From NCBI GenBank assembly GCA_903813345.2, contig CAIIXF020000004.1, positions 22,755,985 to 22,819,984 on the forward strand: a stretch of 64,000 nt of DNA. The letters are read 5' to 3'. Positions within the stretch are counted from its first letter, which is position 1. Each line of letters starts with the position of its first letter. The notes beneath the pieces were generated by a model. The model worked only from the letters and a program-made list of their open reading frames with translations. It ran no database searches and had not been told where the DNA came from. Shown piece by piece: positions 1-11,800 of this stretch. Both the position numbers and the translations under genes were made by a program. Origin of the DNA: Owenia fusiformis (Eukaryota; Annelida; Polychaeta; Sabellida; Oweniidae).

Positions 1-153
1 ATTGTCGTACAGGGGATTTCCGGGGTGATTGCTGTTGCTCGAGGGCGTTATATCTCCCACTTGGTTGTCGCACAGGTATTACAAGATATTTATTAGCAAG
101 CCAAAGACAAACACTTGTGAAATAACTATTAGATTTAAAATAGCGTTTTGATT

Positions 154-271
154 AAAGCTGTAAGTTCACACCAACGGCGCTTTGATAGCGCTTTAGTGCG
201 GCGTGCAAAGCCACTTTGCATGTGGTGCTTTAAAACGCCATCAAAGCGCCGTTGGTGTGAACCTAGCTTTA
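154..271. repeat. Short inverted-repeat element (MITE-like hairpin)
   Basis: The two ends are near-perfect reverse complements. The left arm runs through GTTCACACCAACGGCGCTTT and the right arm mirrors it, ending in AGCTTTA, with about 50 bases between. This is the look of a small non-autonomous DNA transposon. No coding sequence is present, and no clear target-site duplication was found. Confidence 0.7.
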
Positions 272-1209
272 GCGTTTGTGAATCTTATTGTTAGCAAATC
301 AAAATGGTGTTTTTATGAAGCATTTGTGAATCTTTAGATGTAGCGTTAAGGACAGATTCGAAGCATGGTGAAATGATGATTGCTAAGTATCTACAACTAT
401 TATTTCAATTTATTCTTCAACATGCATATATCAGAAAAATGTCCCCTAGCTGCTCGTGTACACTTGGATTGACGGATGTGTGGAGGGGTATAAGACATTG
501 TTTTTTAAACATTACATAAAACTTTCGATGACTTGGAGTGCGATTTCTCAGTTTCTTGTTTTATCGTTTTAAAATATGAACGATTTTTTTTAGTCTGTCT
601 GTCTGATACTGTCAATGATAATCCTAAATGATTCGAGATAAAAGATCAAATCAACTTTATTGGTAAAATATGTTTTTGATTCATTTTGCTGATGTTGATG
701 TAGCACTTGTTGTTTTAAAAATAAATGATTTAAATTTAGACCATGAGTATTTATTATACTTGTATCTACAACTATTTTTGAGGTTATGAGTATTGGCTAT
801 CAATTTATAATTTTTTCTTCAACATGTATTGTAATGACTTCAGTATGAATGAAATGCCCCTTGGTCTTCTGGTCTTGGATTGTGATATTGGTTCTTGAAT
901 GGTGGGGGAAAGGGGGTATTAGACATTGTTTCTTTCCACGTTAGATCATTGTTTTGGGCTATATGGGGTTTGTTTTTCTTGATTGGTATGCACTTAGAGT
1001 TTGCTTTTTCTTGCTAAGTTCCATTACAACTTTTGGTCCTTTCCCTTTGGCACTAGTGCTTATATATCTATGGTATGATTGAGGATGATTTTACTTAAAA
1101 GGATCAATTCTAAAGGGTGGAGGCGTATGTAGTAAATCTCAGATGTTCATAAAAATTCACAGGCCTCTTGTACCACAGTATTTTCATACCTTTTATTTCA
1201 TAAACAATA
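272..1209. repeat. Non-coding stretch with a dispersed repeat family
   Basis: No gene is seen. Roughly 700-1075 carries a repeat with the phrases TCAACATGTATTGTAATGACTT, cut here as TTCAACATGTATTG, and TTAGAGTTTGCTTTTT. A degenerate direct copy lies at about 370-520 and an inverted, diverged copy at about 11330-11650. It is an unclassified dispersed repeat. Confidence 0.5.
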
Positions 1210-1519
1210 TACCAGGTCGTTCAATAAGTTCACGGAAAAATGCTCTCATTTCAAAGATTCTTGATATGTTCCCATAAAATTTTCACATAATGTGCAAAAA
1301 ATATTTTCTGATTGATTCTTAAGATATCGGCATCTCAAATTTGATTGGTCAAAAATAAGGGTTACTATGGTAACTTATCTTTTGGGTAGGCGGGGCACTT
1401 TTACGCTACACATTTTACCATTACAGATATCTATCGATATGTGCAAATGAAGGATCCCTATTTTTTATTTGTTCTTACTTAAATTACAAATGTTCTGAGG
1501 GAAAATTGATGTTCATTGA

Positions 1520-1965
1520 ACATTTCTGGAATCGTGCTAGTCAATGCTATACCAGTGGACCAGAAAATTAACAAAGAGTAATGCTATAGAAAGTTGATTA
1601 AAACTTAACCATCCAAACTTTAAATTTTTTCATCGGGATAATGCAGCCGATAACACCACTGCTAATATTGTGCAGGAACCATCACAAATAATTGGCAAAA
1701 TAGATGGCAAAGCTGCCCCAAGAAACATATTCTCCAGATGAGACAATCCTCGATTTTGCTGTTTTCACTAAGATGAATGATCAGCTAAGAGATGCACTTT
1801 ATGGAACAATGAAACAACTTTCGACTGCAGTCAAGATTGCCTTTTAAACAAGTTTTCCAGATGGCTTCAGAGCACTGTATCATCAATGGGTTGAATGCAA
1901 GCGACTGTGCATTAAACATGAGGGAGAATATTTCTGAAACCTTATGGGACAATAGTTGTAACTAT
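1520..1965 (+). pseudogene. Mariner transposase remnant
   Basis: With frameshifts and stops, the plus strand still reads recognisable mariner catalytic-domain landmarks. There is an H-R-D-N-A motif near 1632 (family: HxDNAxxH). A YSPDE-type block followed by DFAVFTKMNDQL near 1728-1790 matches the usual YSPDLAPxDxxLF. The CIKHEGEYF block near 1910-1935 matches the family's C-terminal GxYF. The N-terminal DNA-binding half is not recognisable and the frame is broken, so no active transposase is encoded. Confidence 0.75.
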
Positions 1966-2086
1966 TACATTAAGTAATATCATGTACAAGTAGAAAGCGG
2001 AGAAGAAATTCATGCGATATACTCATAAACTGCCTAATATTCTGTTGTTTTTCTAATGAATAATGTGACGTAAAAAGTGCCCCGCC

Positions 2087-3338
2087 GGTTCCTAGTCAAC
2101 TCGGACCCTAGTTAACTCGGACCCTAGTCAACTTGGACCTTTGTATTTTTTTAGTATTTTTTTTCCTTAGTTTGAGCATTAAAATGATAAGGTATATATA
2201 AAAACAACATTAATCATATATAATTGTTAGATAAAACAATGGATTGATAATGGTAAAAAATAATTCTGACACTTTTGAGTCAATCATAAACCATTCAGCC
2301 TGATTGTGAAATCATATACTGGTAGGAATAAATATTAAATAACCAAGAGTTTGATTTTACATGAAACCAGTTAATTTGCCTTACAAACAAATAAACAAAT
2401 ATGACATTAAATTAGAAATTCAACGTGAATTAAATATTATTGACCTCAATTCTTCAAACCAAATTTTAAAGGGGTAAACATGTTAAATAAATTGAAAGCC
2501 CATGATTTTTAAGGAATTTCTTAATGAAAGTAATAGATTAAAATTTCAAATGATAACACCATATTTGATAATTTTGTAACTTGTATTTGTAATTCTTTGA
2601 TTTATTATATCAAAATATATTTCAAATTCCCCACTCATTGAATATTTTACTAAGGTCACCAAATTATTTAATCATTGTATTTCCATATTTGAAGCTTTGA
2701 AATATGAAATAAAAATGTGTAATGAAATAATCGTGTATTTTCGACAAACAGAAAGTAATTTTACATACATGTTTAGAAAATGAATTTGGAAATAAAATTG
2801 TATTAAACACAAATGCGCTAACACATTTCCCCATACTGTATATTGGAATTAATGTAAGGATACAAGATTTGTTAATTAGGTTTCTTAGTCAAAGTTATTA
2901 TAACAGCATTATACACAACAGGCTTAATTGAATTCATTTTTTTAAAACATAGTATAGTTCCAATTCTATATTTAAGTCAATATAAAATGAATCAAAATCA
3001 TTCTTATTTAATTATAAAGGTTATTTGATCACACATGACGCAAATAGCATAAAAGTATAAAGGTTTTAAAAGACTGATTTTGACTCATCAGAAATATACA
3101 TAAACATCATTAGTTAAAGATTTCAGTAATGAATTAAATTATATCTTAAACTATTCCAATATTCTTAATATTTTGAAAGTTAATTGCTTTCACCTCTAAC
3201 ATAGCAAAATACTTCTGATTTATACTGAATATAACTGGGTCCGAGTTAACTAGGGTCCAAGTTGACTAGGGTCCGAGTTAACTAGGGTCCGAGTTGACTA
3301 GGGTCCGAGTTAACTAGGGTCCGAGTTGACCAGATACC
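2087..3338. mobile_element. Nested non-autonomous DNA transposon with tandem-repeat termini
   Basis: This 1252-base insert lies inside the mariner copy. It is bounded by an exact 8-base direct repeat GCCCCGCC (2079-2086 and 3339-3346), the target-duplication length typical of hAT elements. The ends match as inverted repeats: GGT, two to four variable bases, then GTCAACTCGGACCC. Behind each end the motif GGTCCGAGTTAACTAG repeats in tandem, about three times on the left (to 2143) and six times on the right (from 3236). The interior is very AT-rich with no convincing ORF. The hAT assignment rests only on the duplication length. Confidence 0.8.
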
Positions 3339-3956
3339 GCCCCGCCTACCCAAAAGTCAAGTTACCATAGTAACCTTTATTTTTGACCAATCAAATAAGA
3401 GATGCTGATATTTTGATAATCAATCAGAAAGTATTTTTTATTCATTGTGTGAAAATTTCATGAGAAAATATCAAAAATCTTTGAAATGAGAGCATTTTTC
3501 CGTGAACTTATTGAACGACCTGGTATGTTACACCTCTTGTATGATAACAATATTTTTGCAACTCATATATTTTAACATTGCGTATATCACAAACAATATA
3601 TTTTACACCTCTTATATTATAAACAATATTTTCACACTTCTTACATGACAAACAACATTTTTACACCTCTTATATCATAAATAATATTTTTACACCTTTC
3701 ATATTTATATCGTAAACAATATGTTTACACCTCTTATAACCGGTACAATATTATTAGACCTTTTAAAACCATATATCTTGTCTGATTTCGATAATAATGG
3801 TATTGTTGTAAACATTATTCAACAACCCCTTCAGAAAAATATTGATTTTTCAAAATGGAGATCAGTAAAGGTCAAATCGAGGTCAACGCGACTTAGGGAT
3901 GTAATATTTGGACATTTTTAATATTTTTAATATATAAAATATGCATGCATTTATAC

Positions 3957-4149
3957 CTGGGCTTCTGGCATTCTTCGCATGATAATATACCTCGGGCAGT
4001 TTCCCCACTTAGCCTAAATCCAGTATGACTTTGAGTCAGTTCTTCACCTTTCTTGCTGAGGGAAGGGCGGAACTTCTCAGTGGTTTCCTTTCCATATAGT
4101 TCATGGAATGACTGGTAGTGATCTGGGTCGGTAGTCTTTGGTGTTGGGT
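3957..4149 (-). CDS. DDE-fold protein gene, exon 3 (3'-most visible exon)
   Basis: This exon continues the 4296-6833 exon. The acceptor TTTTCAG lies at 4150-4152 and a donor AG/GTATAA follows at 3957. The entry phase (two bases finishing a codon begun by G) matches the upstream donor exactly. It encodes about 64 residues, including DHYQSFHELYGKETTEKFRP and a CEECQKP motif (CxxC) near its end. As I recall the family, this HY..F...YG..T.E..RPS block followed by CxEC comes straight after the DDE domain. The exon ends in phase 2, so at least one further exon must follow. None was identified between here and the window edge. Confidence 0.7.
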
Positions 4150-4295
4150 CTGAAAAGATATACTTGTAAATGTTAACATTTCTCTGATTTAAGCATCTGT
4201 TACTGAATCATATTTATGGCCCATATGAAACTATGCAAATCTTAGTGATATTAAAATATTCTGTGTTTCACATTTTAACTAAACTTTAAACTCAC

Positions 4296-6833
4296 CTGGT
4301 AGGGGATGGATGGTATCTAGGACAGCTATGTCAAGAAGTGGTGGCTTGCAAATATTGCATGTTGGACTCCCACACTTCTTCATCATGAAAAAATAGTGTC
4401 GGGCAGTGCAGCAATGATTGAGAAACTGACAGTACTTTTCATTGTTCTGCAATTCCTTTGTTGATGGGTTGGGATTTATCTGAAATTTCTCTAACAGCAC
4501 AGCCCAGAGCTCATCAATTTCAAGTTGACTCGCAGGTTCCATGACTCTACAAGAATTCCCTTTCAGACTGAGTCTTCCAAAGAGATCTGTTAGGGTTAAC
4601 TTCACTGGCTCGACACTGTCCATCAAAGCTGCTTTGAACATAGGATCCTTGGCCCCATGGTCTCTAATATCCTTCATGGATGAAAGCTTGGTCATGGCCT
4701 GCTCATACCTGATTTCCATGTTGGACCTTTCAATGGAAACAGATTGTAGAGCCAAGTTCATTGTGGAGTGCCAGCGTTCAGCCGGATTTAAGTAGCTATC
4801 CCCAGCCGCACATCTAGCAGCAAGAAGAACATCAATATCATACTTGAGCATCATTGCTATAAGTGAGATCTTGACAGATGGATTTATAACTCTGTGGTCC
4901 CCGCCACCATCCGCGTATATGATGAGGACTGTGCCATCATCCTTGGTTTCTAAAACTTTCCCCATCTCTGCTGCATGCCGCATAGCTGTGCTTGGTTCAA
5001 AGATTGTGCTCTTTAATCCATTATAAGGTACACCTCTGTAAAAGGATCCAGTGATCTGTTCTGGAATGTCAACGCAAAGGGTAGTTGATGGCGTGATCTT
5101 ACATTTCGTGGCTGTGTCATGGTCTGAAGCCATTAAAGGAATATTTTCCTGTACTATTGTTGCCCGAGCTCGTGCAATGGTAGCCATTGGAGTTCCAGGC
5201 TCTCCAACAGGTATTGTGCTTTTATCATCCACACAAAGCATGATTGATTGGTCCCTGTGCTCAATGGCAAATTCTTTGACGTATTTGAACACTGCCGTTG
5301 CATAATGAGAATCAACATTTTTTTTGTTGATTTGTCTGGATTGTATTTTAAAACGGACATCGAATCGCCCTGTGTAACGATGTGCTGTTAACGAAAATCT
5401 GTTACGTGGCACAAATTGCATAGAAACCCATTTTGTACTAGGAATGGCGGTACCCTCGGGAAGACTTTGTTTAACCTGTTTGACTAAGTCTGACACACTC
5501 ATGGCAACTGCAATGTGACATATTGTACCGTGGCGCCGGTCATCCACCGCCTTGGCTGCCTCTTGGTTCAGTAGATTTTTCACCCCATCCCAAAATGGAT
5601 GAAACACTTCTTTGTTAGAATTCAAGGCACGCAAATCTGGAAGGATGTTTGCATCTTTAGTCTGGAGTAAAAGGTCTAATCTATGTTGGACATCCTTTGA
5701 TATTTCATTGGACATGACCGACTCATCTCCAGTCAGAGTCTGATAGATTTTCTTCATGACTGATTTGCTGGATTTGCAAAGATGCCCAAAGTCATTCTCG
5801 AACTCTGTTCTCATGGCTCGTGTGTGATACAAAGGTAGTTGTGGTAGAATCTTCTGGATTTCTTCATTTGATCGTGTCATATTAAGATCATTCTTGGGGG
5901 TCTTCCATATGAACCATAAACTTGGTTTATTGGAGCCAGCATGATGACTATAAAGCTGCACATCATATGGTAGTTGAAGCTCCTGTAGGTAGTTGTAACG
6001 AATACGGCGATCAACAGGCAGGATATCACTGAGAAAGTAAGGATCATACATGTCACGCCCATCCATGATCTGTTGGAGTTCTTCATATCTTCTGACAATC
6101 TTGTCATCTGCTCGCAGCTTTCCTTTGATCAACTTAAGTTCGGTACTTGAGGCAAGTGATCTTGCTGGTAACAGAGAGTGGTGAATTTTATTGACAAGTT
6201 TTCCTGTGGTCTCTAGATGTTCTACATATTTGTCAATGGTTGTGACCAGCTTGCTAGTTGCAGCATGTAGAGCTTTCAAAGAAGGGGATGCCATGACTGG
6301 GAATGAAAGGCACACGTAGAGTCCCTGGCTCTTTGATTTAAGGTCACCAACATCCATCCTTGACTTCTGTTTCCTTCGTTCAGGATTATTATACTTTTGT
6401 GTAAGACCATCTGGTTCAAGCAATGGTGTGAAGATGTCTGGGAGACCAAGGGATCTAGCTTTGAGTGCTGATAAGTGGGGCAGAAGGTAGAATATGGCAT
6501 TGGACACATTTTCCAATATCGTTTTCCCAAAATTGTTCGCATCATGTTGAGACAGAAATCCAATATTTTTATCCTGGAGAAGTATATTAATATCATTTCT
6601 TAACAGCCTATCTCCTCTATCTGGTGAGTTGATCAAAGGAGGGAAAAAACGCTTGGTTGCTTGTCCCATCATCATGGAAAATGCATTCTTTTGCTCTGGG
6701 CAGGGTTTAGTCTCCTCTATTTCAAATTCAATAAAGGTTCCAAGCTTTGTCATTTTTTCAATTGTCAAGTGTAGTGGTATTTCAATCTTTGTCTCCTTGG
6801 GTGATGAGCGAACAAAGCAACGCACAGTCTGGT
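4296..6833 (-). CDS. Large DDE/RNase H-fold (transposase-like) protein, main exon 2
   Basis: An 846-codon open exon. The acceptor TTTTCAG is at 6834-6840 and the donor CCAG/GTGAGT is at 4294-4296. The frame stays open upstream of the acceptor, but that part is intronic. Numbered from the exon 1 start, the protein shows a CVDDKS block (about 598-603), YADGGGDHR (about 704-712) and NPAER (about 747-751). These are spaced like the D, D, E catalytic residues of a DDE transposase or integrase. Cysteines at about 872-893 (CC, KCGSPTCNIC) could form a zinc ribbon. I recall similar large proteins, often multi-copy, in corals, hemichordates and amphioxus, without a settled function. A domesticated transposase or a member of a cut-and-paste family are both possible. 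No terminal inverted repeats were found around the gene. Confidence 0.75.
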
Positions 6834-7455
6834 CTGAAAATGAGAACAGAAAAAATTCTAATAGAAGTGTATACCTAAATAAATAAACGTAAAAATGTGT
6901 GTTGTTCTTATGTATGTGTATGTATGTATGTTTGTAATTTCCCACCACCCTACCCTAGTTCACCACCTTTAAATTTTGAAGTTCAACAAAAATGCAATTG
7001 GCGCAATTTACGACTCCTAAAATAAATGAAGAACAATTTCCAAGCTGTATCATTTCCCTTGGCCGTAAAATCGCGAAATTCGATATTCACTCTATTATCG
7101 CCCACAAAATTTCTGCATGTTTTGCGTGAAATTTTCTGGTTTGCAATTACGTGATCTGTTGACATTAGACAAACTATGAATTGTTATTTATACCTAGTTT
7201 GCGATCAACTATTTATACAGGTATTCATGATCTCTATTGAACTACGAATTCAGACATGTGTCGGGGAACGGCTCTTGAAAAAAATCTGTCACCAAAAAGA
7301 CGACCAGCGTTTCCACTATAATATCGATCGAAAACATTTATTTTAGTCTTCACATGAATGAATTTCAAATATATATTTGAGAAATAATTGAAGTGGGTGA
7401 AAATAGGAGAGAATGGAAGATCGATCCTAATTCAAGTCTGAAAAGCCTTGCCTAC
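6834..7455 (-). other. Intron 1 of the DDE-fold gene
   Basis: A non-coding interval between matched donor and acceptor. It includes a TATG/TGTATG microsatellite near 6905-6930. Nothing else was recognised. Confidence 0.55.
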
Positions 7456-7648
7456 CTTTTCCGATTTCAATGGCTTTCTTAAATCTCTTAAGCGGTGGGC
7501 CTGACGTAGTCCTACCGGGAAGATCTTCCTGTTTGCTAGCGATAGACAGGCCTTCTAGCACAGTACTAATCGTCGTTTTAGGCCCCATCTCCATGGCAAA
7601 ATAGTCAATGAATCCTTCAATTCGGACGCAGATCAAATCGCCCGCCAT
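7456..7648 (-). CDS. DDE-fold protein gene, exon 1 (N-terminus)
   Basis: It begins at the ATG at 7648 and encodes 64 residues (MAGDLICVRIEGFIDYF...). The donor is AAAAG/GTAGGC at 7456, leaving phase 1. The next acceptor at 6834 supplies the other two bases of the codon (G + AC = Asp), so the two exons join in frame. I do not recognise the N-terminal segment. The gene starts only about 150 bases downstream of the STELLO-like final exon on the same strand, so the two transcripts are closely spaced in tandem. Confidence 0.65.
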
Positions 7649-7795
7649 CTTTTTTTTTCAAATTAAAGAGCACTGAACGAAATTTGGTTCAAATTTAGAT
7701 CCCGGGGATCGATATTTGAGTGTGTTTGTTTTTTCTGATTTGCTCAAAATCGTGCACGCACGGGGACGCAAAACAAAGAATCAACTTCTTATGGC

Positions 7796-8992
7796 CTAAT
7801 TATAACTACCCGGGAAATAATCACGTGCTTGTTCATATGTGATAAAATTGATCTCCCATTCTTCAAGAATCTTTTGATTTGGTTTTTCTGGGCCACAGTA
7901 GATTGTCTTGACAAAGTGGCCATCATAAAGTGCCTCTATGTACGGGATAGTCTCGTAATGCGGCGTATTGAATATGATCAGTAACAATATGGGGTTTGGC
8001 TGTATTAATTCCTGTTTATTTGTCTGATTAGATTCATGTGACCTACCCGTGTACTTGTATCTATTGCATGTGTTATGATATAGCTTTCTTATTTTCGATT
8101 TTTTCTGTCCAATATAAATTTGTTTTGAGTTTGAGGGAATCGATACAGCGAAACGGTTATCAGACTGAAGAGTGATTGAAAAGTCAACAGGTTCCATTCG
8201 TTGTTCTGATCTCATTATTGGAAATTCGTACCCAATGCTAAGAAGGTCTTGTAACCATGCACGTACTAGCTTTGCATCTGCAATATCCCAGAATCCCTTG
8301 TGAACCATAGTGTCTGCTAATAACTGAATACACAAAGGAAGGCTGTTTGCTTTACATTTCCAACTAGATAAAAACTTGACAAATTCCCCGGCTTGGTAGT
8401 AGAGCTTATCTTCTTGTTTTGCATCATCTATGTACGAGTGATAGTTCCGGAACTGGTAGCAATTCGGGGGCATATAACTTAAGTGACCATCTATAAGCCA
8501 AAGAAGGGTCTGTGTAAAATAACTTCTCCATATGTCAGTGACACGAGATGTCACTGTTACAGGCAATATGAGGCCCCAGAATGCACCATAGTGGAACAAA
8601 GTATTCTGGGAATTCCATGGAACAAATGTCCCCTTTGGATAGAACAATGGCGGCATGTATTCATCATAGGTTATTTTTAATATTTCGGAGCTTGATTTGC
8701 GGGTTAGTCGATAGATGGCATCTACATCCGGGTCACCATGAACTGCTCCTTGTTGTATTAGAGCTGTGTTCCAGTGCACTGCATTGTACTCACTAGTAAT
8801 ATTGTCCCCGATGTATTCTAAGGGATATCCTCTTGGCCATGTCGTTGGCTGCCCATAATAAGCATATGGGTTAAATAGTGTGGTGTTTGTTGAAGGCACG
8901 ACGCCATACATCTTGTCAGTAGTAACGAAACTCTTGAGGCCATTGGTTGGATGGTTGTCATCATCTGTTTCATAAATAATTTTCGCACCATG
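7796..8992 (-). CDS. STELLO-like (DUF288) protein, exon 3: glycosyltransferase-like C-terminal part
   Basis: This exon encodes 398 residues and a stop. It follows an acceptor TTTTTTCAG and begins in phase 0. The opening IYETDDDN (residues about 151-157 of the rebuilt 542-residue protein) is the conserved acidic motif of STELLO/DUF288 proteins. Downstream are PWNSQNTLFHYGAFWGL, LPVTVTSRVTDIWRSYFTQ, LPPN-type YMPPNCYQFRN and AWLQDLLSIGYEFP, all typical family blocks. Plant STELLO proteins are Golgi membrane proteins linked to cellulose synthase assembly; the animal role is unclear. The protein ends at RDYFPGSYN, where I would expect more glycosyltransferase sequence. The last codons overlap a possible donor (CCCG/GTAGTT), so further exons outside the visible set, or a truncation, cannot be excluded. 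Confidence 0.85.
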   Translation of the reverse strand, partial: HGAKIIYETDDDNHPTNGLKSFVTTDKMYGVVPSTNTTLFNPYAYYGQPTTWPRGYPLEYIGDNITSEYNAVHWNTALIQQGAVHGDPDVDAIYRLTRKSSSEILKITYDEYMPPLFYPKGTFVPWNSQNTLFHYGAFWGLILPVTVTSRVTDIWRSYFTQTLLWLIDGHLSYMPPNCYQFRNYHSYIDDAKQEDKLYYQAGEFVKFLSSWKCKANSLPLCIQLLADTMVHKGFWDIADAKLVRAWLQDLLSIGYEFPIMRSEQRMEPVDFSITLQSDNRFAVSIPSNSKQIYIGQKKSKIRKLYHNTCNRYKYTGRSHESNQTNKQELIQPNPILLLIIFNTPHYETIPYIEALYDGHFVKTIYCGPEKPNQKILEEWEINFITYEQARDYFPGSYN

Positions 8993-9149
8993 CTGAAAAA
9001 ATACGACATATTAGTGTTACAGACTCGCTAACAATATGATACAGGCGACTGTAGCGAGCGGAGTCAACGCCGCTCCGAAACATCCCGCAATTAAGTAACA
9101 CGCGGGAGAGTCCACCTTCCCCGCATTCCTGACCCGGGAAAAACGTTAC

Positions 9150-9490
9150 AATATGTATCTCAAATTTGCTCAAAATGGTGTATATATACTTGTTTTGTCA
9201 TAATATTACTAATAAGATGGAAGAAAATGATTGTACATTTTTAAAAATATTAATTTTCATTTTAGCTTCTGACGTCCCAGGAGTGACCATATCTCACCTT
9301 AATAACTTCCAAAATATGGAGCATATGTATCTCAAATGTACTCAAAATGGTGTATGTACTCTTTAAAAAAAATGTAATACTCATTTTGGCTTCTGACGTC
9401 CCAGGAGTGACCATATCTCACCTTAATAACTTCCAAAATATGGAGCATATGTATCTCAAATGTACTCAAAATGGTGTATGTACTCTTACT
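9150..9490. repeat. Direct repeats, period about 122 bases
   Basis: A block from TTCTGACGTCCCAGGAGTGA through CAAAATGGTGTATGTACTC occurs at about 9268-9362 and again at 9390-9485, almost identical. A diverged partial copy starts near 9150. The block lies just inside intron 2, upstream of the last STELLO acceptor. Confidence 0.7.
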
Positions 9491-9559
9491 TTGTCATAAT
9501 ATTATACTAATAAGATGTAGGAATATGATTATACATTTAAAAAATTTTAATTCTAATTT

Positions 9560-9800
9560 TATGTTTAACCTTGGCTGTAATATTATCGACAAGGCCCTTC
9601 TTTTGATGGTTAACATACTAATAGTAAGCCTTGCCTGTAATATTATCAGCATGGCAGTTTTTTGACAGTTAAAACATTTAAAGTAAGCCATGCCTGTAAT
9701 TATTATCTGATATATTGTCTGTAATGATATCGACAAGGCCATTCTTTTAATGGTTAAACCATTTTATTAAGCCGTGTCTGTAATATAATTGACTTGGTTG
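9560..9800. repeat. Degenerate tandem repeats with a distant inverted copy
   Basis: Three or four imperfect units of about 65 bases share TGTAATATTATCGACAAGGC and GTAAGCCTTGCC. The reverse complement of the first unit appears at about 20228-20307, some 10.6 kb away in the same intron. The family is not recognised. Confidence 0.55.
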
Positions 9801-10639
9801 TTTCACATGTGGTTCAAGAACAAATGAGCCTTGGTGGTTAAGACTAGAGTACATCAGATACATATACTATATAATATTGCTGGTCAACAAGTTACCATCA
9901 AATCAGACGTCGGTTTCAACGGTATCGATCATCTTGTAGTCCCTGATCTGATTTCCTAAAGGGCTCTAGAAAAGGGGTTTCGTTGTCCGGTACTTTCCCA
10001 CATAAAATGATTGTACCGTTTGAAAGAACAGACTTCCCTCTTCAAGAAAACACCTCTTCTATTGATAGAAACAGAGGCAAAAGGCACCAAAACGGGGTTA
10101 GACAAGGTGGCATTTTGAATTCTCATTTTCTTGTCATCACGATTCCAGGTAAACCATCAGACGGATTTACTTCAAATTTTCACACATGTTACATGGTAAG
10201 AAGTTCTAGAGCTGATTAACTTTGCGGCGGCCATCTTGCATTCTTGCAGCCATCTTGGAATTTTTTAAGATTAATATTGTCATCGCGATTTCACAAAAAC
10301 CACATAACAGATGTACTTCAAATGTTCACACATGTTACATGGTAAAAAGTCCTATACCTCATTATTTTTTCGGTGGCCATCTTGCATTCTGGCAGCCATC
10401 TTGGAAGTTTTAAGATAAATCTTGTTATCACGATTTCAGGAAAACCAAACGGATTTACTTCAAATTTCCACACATATTACATGGTAAGGAGTTCTAGAGC
10501 TAATTAACCTTTCGGCGGCCATCTTGCATTCTGGTGGCCATCCAGTTTTTTGATAAATCTTGTCATCGTGATTCCAGGAAAACCACTTTACTGATTTTCT
10601 TGAAACTTTTACACATGTTACATGGAAGGCTACATGCTA

Positions 10640-11080
10640 CCTTTTATATTGATATAAACAGGGGCAAAAGGCACTAAAATGGGGTTAGACAAGGTGGCAT
10701 TCTGAATGCAACCTTTCACTGTGTTTCTTTACTTTATACCACATAAGTGCATATTTCGTGTATGGTATCAAATGATCTTTAAAATATCGATATATTGATA
10801 GAAACAGGGGCAAAAGGCAGTAAAGTGGGGTTACACAAGGTGGTATTCTAAGGACAATGTTATCTATTTTTCTGTATTTTAAACCACATAATTTGACATA
10901 AATGCATATTTGGTGTATGATATCATATTTCATATTGATAGAAACATGGGCAAGAGGCGCTACAATGGGGTAACACAAGGAGATATTCTAAAATACATAT
11001 TTTTACTCTGCTTCTGTACTTTATACCACTTAAATGCATTTTGTGTATGACATCGTTTGAATTTTAGAATAAATAACTAC
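10640..11080. repeat. Three degenerate tandem units of about 140 bases
   Basis: Each unit contains ATATTGATAGAAACAGGGGC, then AAAATGGGGTTAGACAAGGT or a variant, then TATACCACATAA. The first part is shared with the arm of the enclosing 9937-14518 element, suggesting local amplification of that arm. Confidence 0.6.
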
Positions 11081-11694
11081 ATTTCATCAAAAAGAAAAAA
11101 GATTATTGAAAACGTCAAACATTTCCTTGAAATCCATTATTGCACAGCGATTGTTTGAGAGCGAAATGTATGCTAAACTGGCCTTGATCTGAGTATATAA
11201 CGGAAATAAAGCTCTTTTAAAAGAAAATATAAATGTGTTGAAAATCTTTCACTGTGCATCATGTCACCGAAATGTTCTTCATGTAGTTGAATTATCTTCT
11301 GGACAGGTGATCACACAGAAGGAGAGACCTGCGTATCATATCCTTACTAAATATAAACAAAAATGAGAAAGGAAAAAGTGTAAAGCAACCTAGTGGAAAA
11401 AAGCAAACTCTAAAGTGTAAAACTGGCAAACAAAAATCAAACCTGAATATCCCAAAACAATAATCTAATATGGGAATGAACAGTATCCACACCGTTCAAT
11501 GACCAATTCCTCATCAACGACCACAACTCCAAGGAACATTCCATTCATACTGAAGTCATTAGAATACATGTTGAAGAAAGAAAAATAATGATATCCAATA
11601 CTCATAAGATCAAAAAGAGTTGTAGATACTAGTACTCATAAAAGCTGCAGACAACGTTTCTTCATCGGGAAAGCAAGCTGTCTCTTAGTCAGAT

Positions 11695-11800
11695 ATTAAC
11701 TAACGAGCTGGTTGAGAGCACCAGCATGTCAAACTATGTGAATGGGCTCTGTACCCACAATGTTGCGAGTTCGAGACACGTGTGCTCTTTGTGTTTATTA
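11695..11800 (+). repeat. Possible tRNA-derived SINE fragment
   Basis: GAGCTGGTTGAGAGCACC resembles a pol III A box, and GCGAGTTCGAGACA about 55 bases later resembles a B box (consensus GGTTCGANNCC). The spacing is longer than in a tRNA, so this is at best a diverged SINE head. Nothing identifies its body or tail. Confidence 0.3.

Larger units (their letters stand above)
1212..3523 (+). mobile_element. Mariner-type transposon, inactivated and interrupted
   Basis: Long terminal inverted repeats of roughly 180 bases open with CCAGGTCGTTCAATAAGTT on the left and close with its reverse complement on the right. Both are flanked by TA dinucleotides (1210-1211 and 3524-3525), the mariner/Tc1 target duplication. 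A decayed transposase lies inside. A second transposon (2087-3338) sits in the 3' part. Without that insert the element would be about 1.05 kb, a normal mariner size. Confidence 0.85.

Noticed and set aside
1-75. Minus-strand open segment with a short polar peptide
   Set aside because: Too short and without splice sites to be called the missing final exon of the DDE-fold gene.
6834-6948. First 38 codons of the long open frame upstream of the DDE exon
   Set aside because: A strong acceptor at 6834 and the exact phase match with the exon at 7456 show that this part is intronic; its composition is AT-rich and repetitive.
9983-10219. ORF similar to one at 14247-14561 on the other strand
   Set aside because: The similarity is explained by the inverted arms of one element, not by a gene family.
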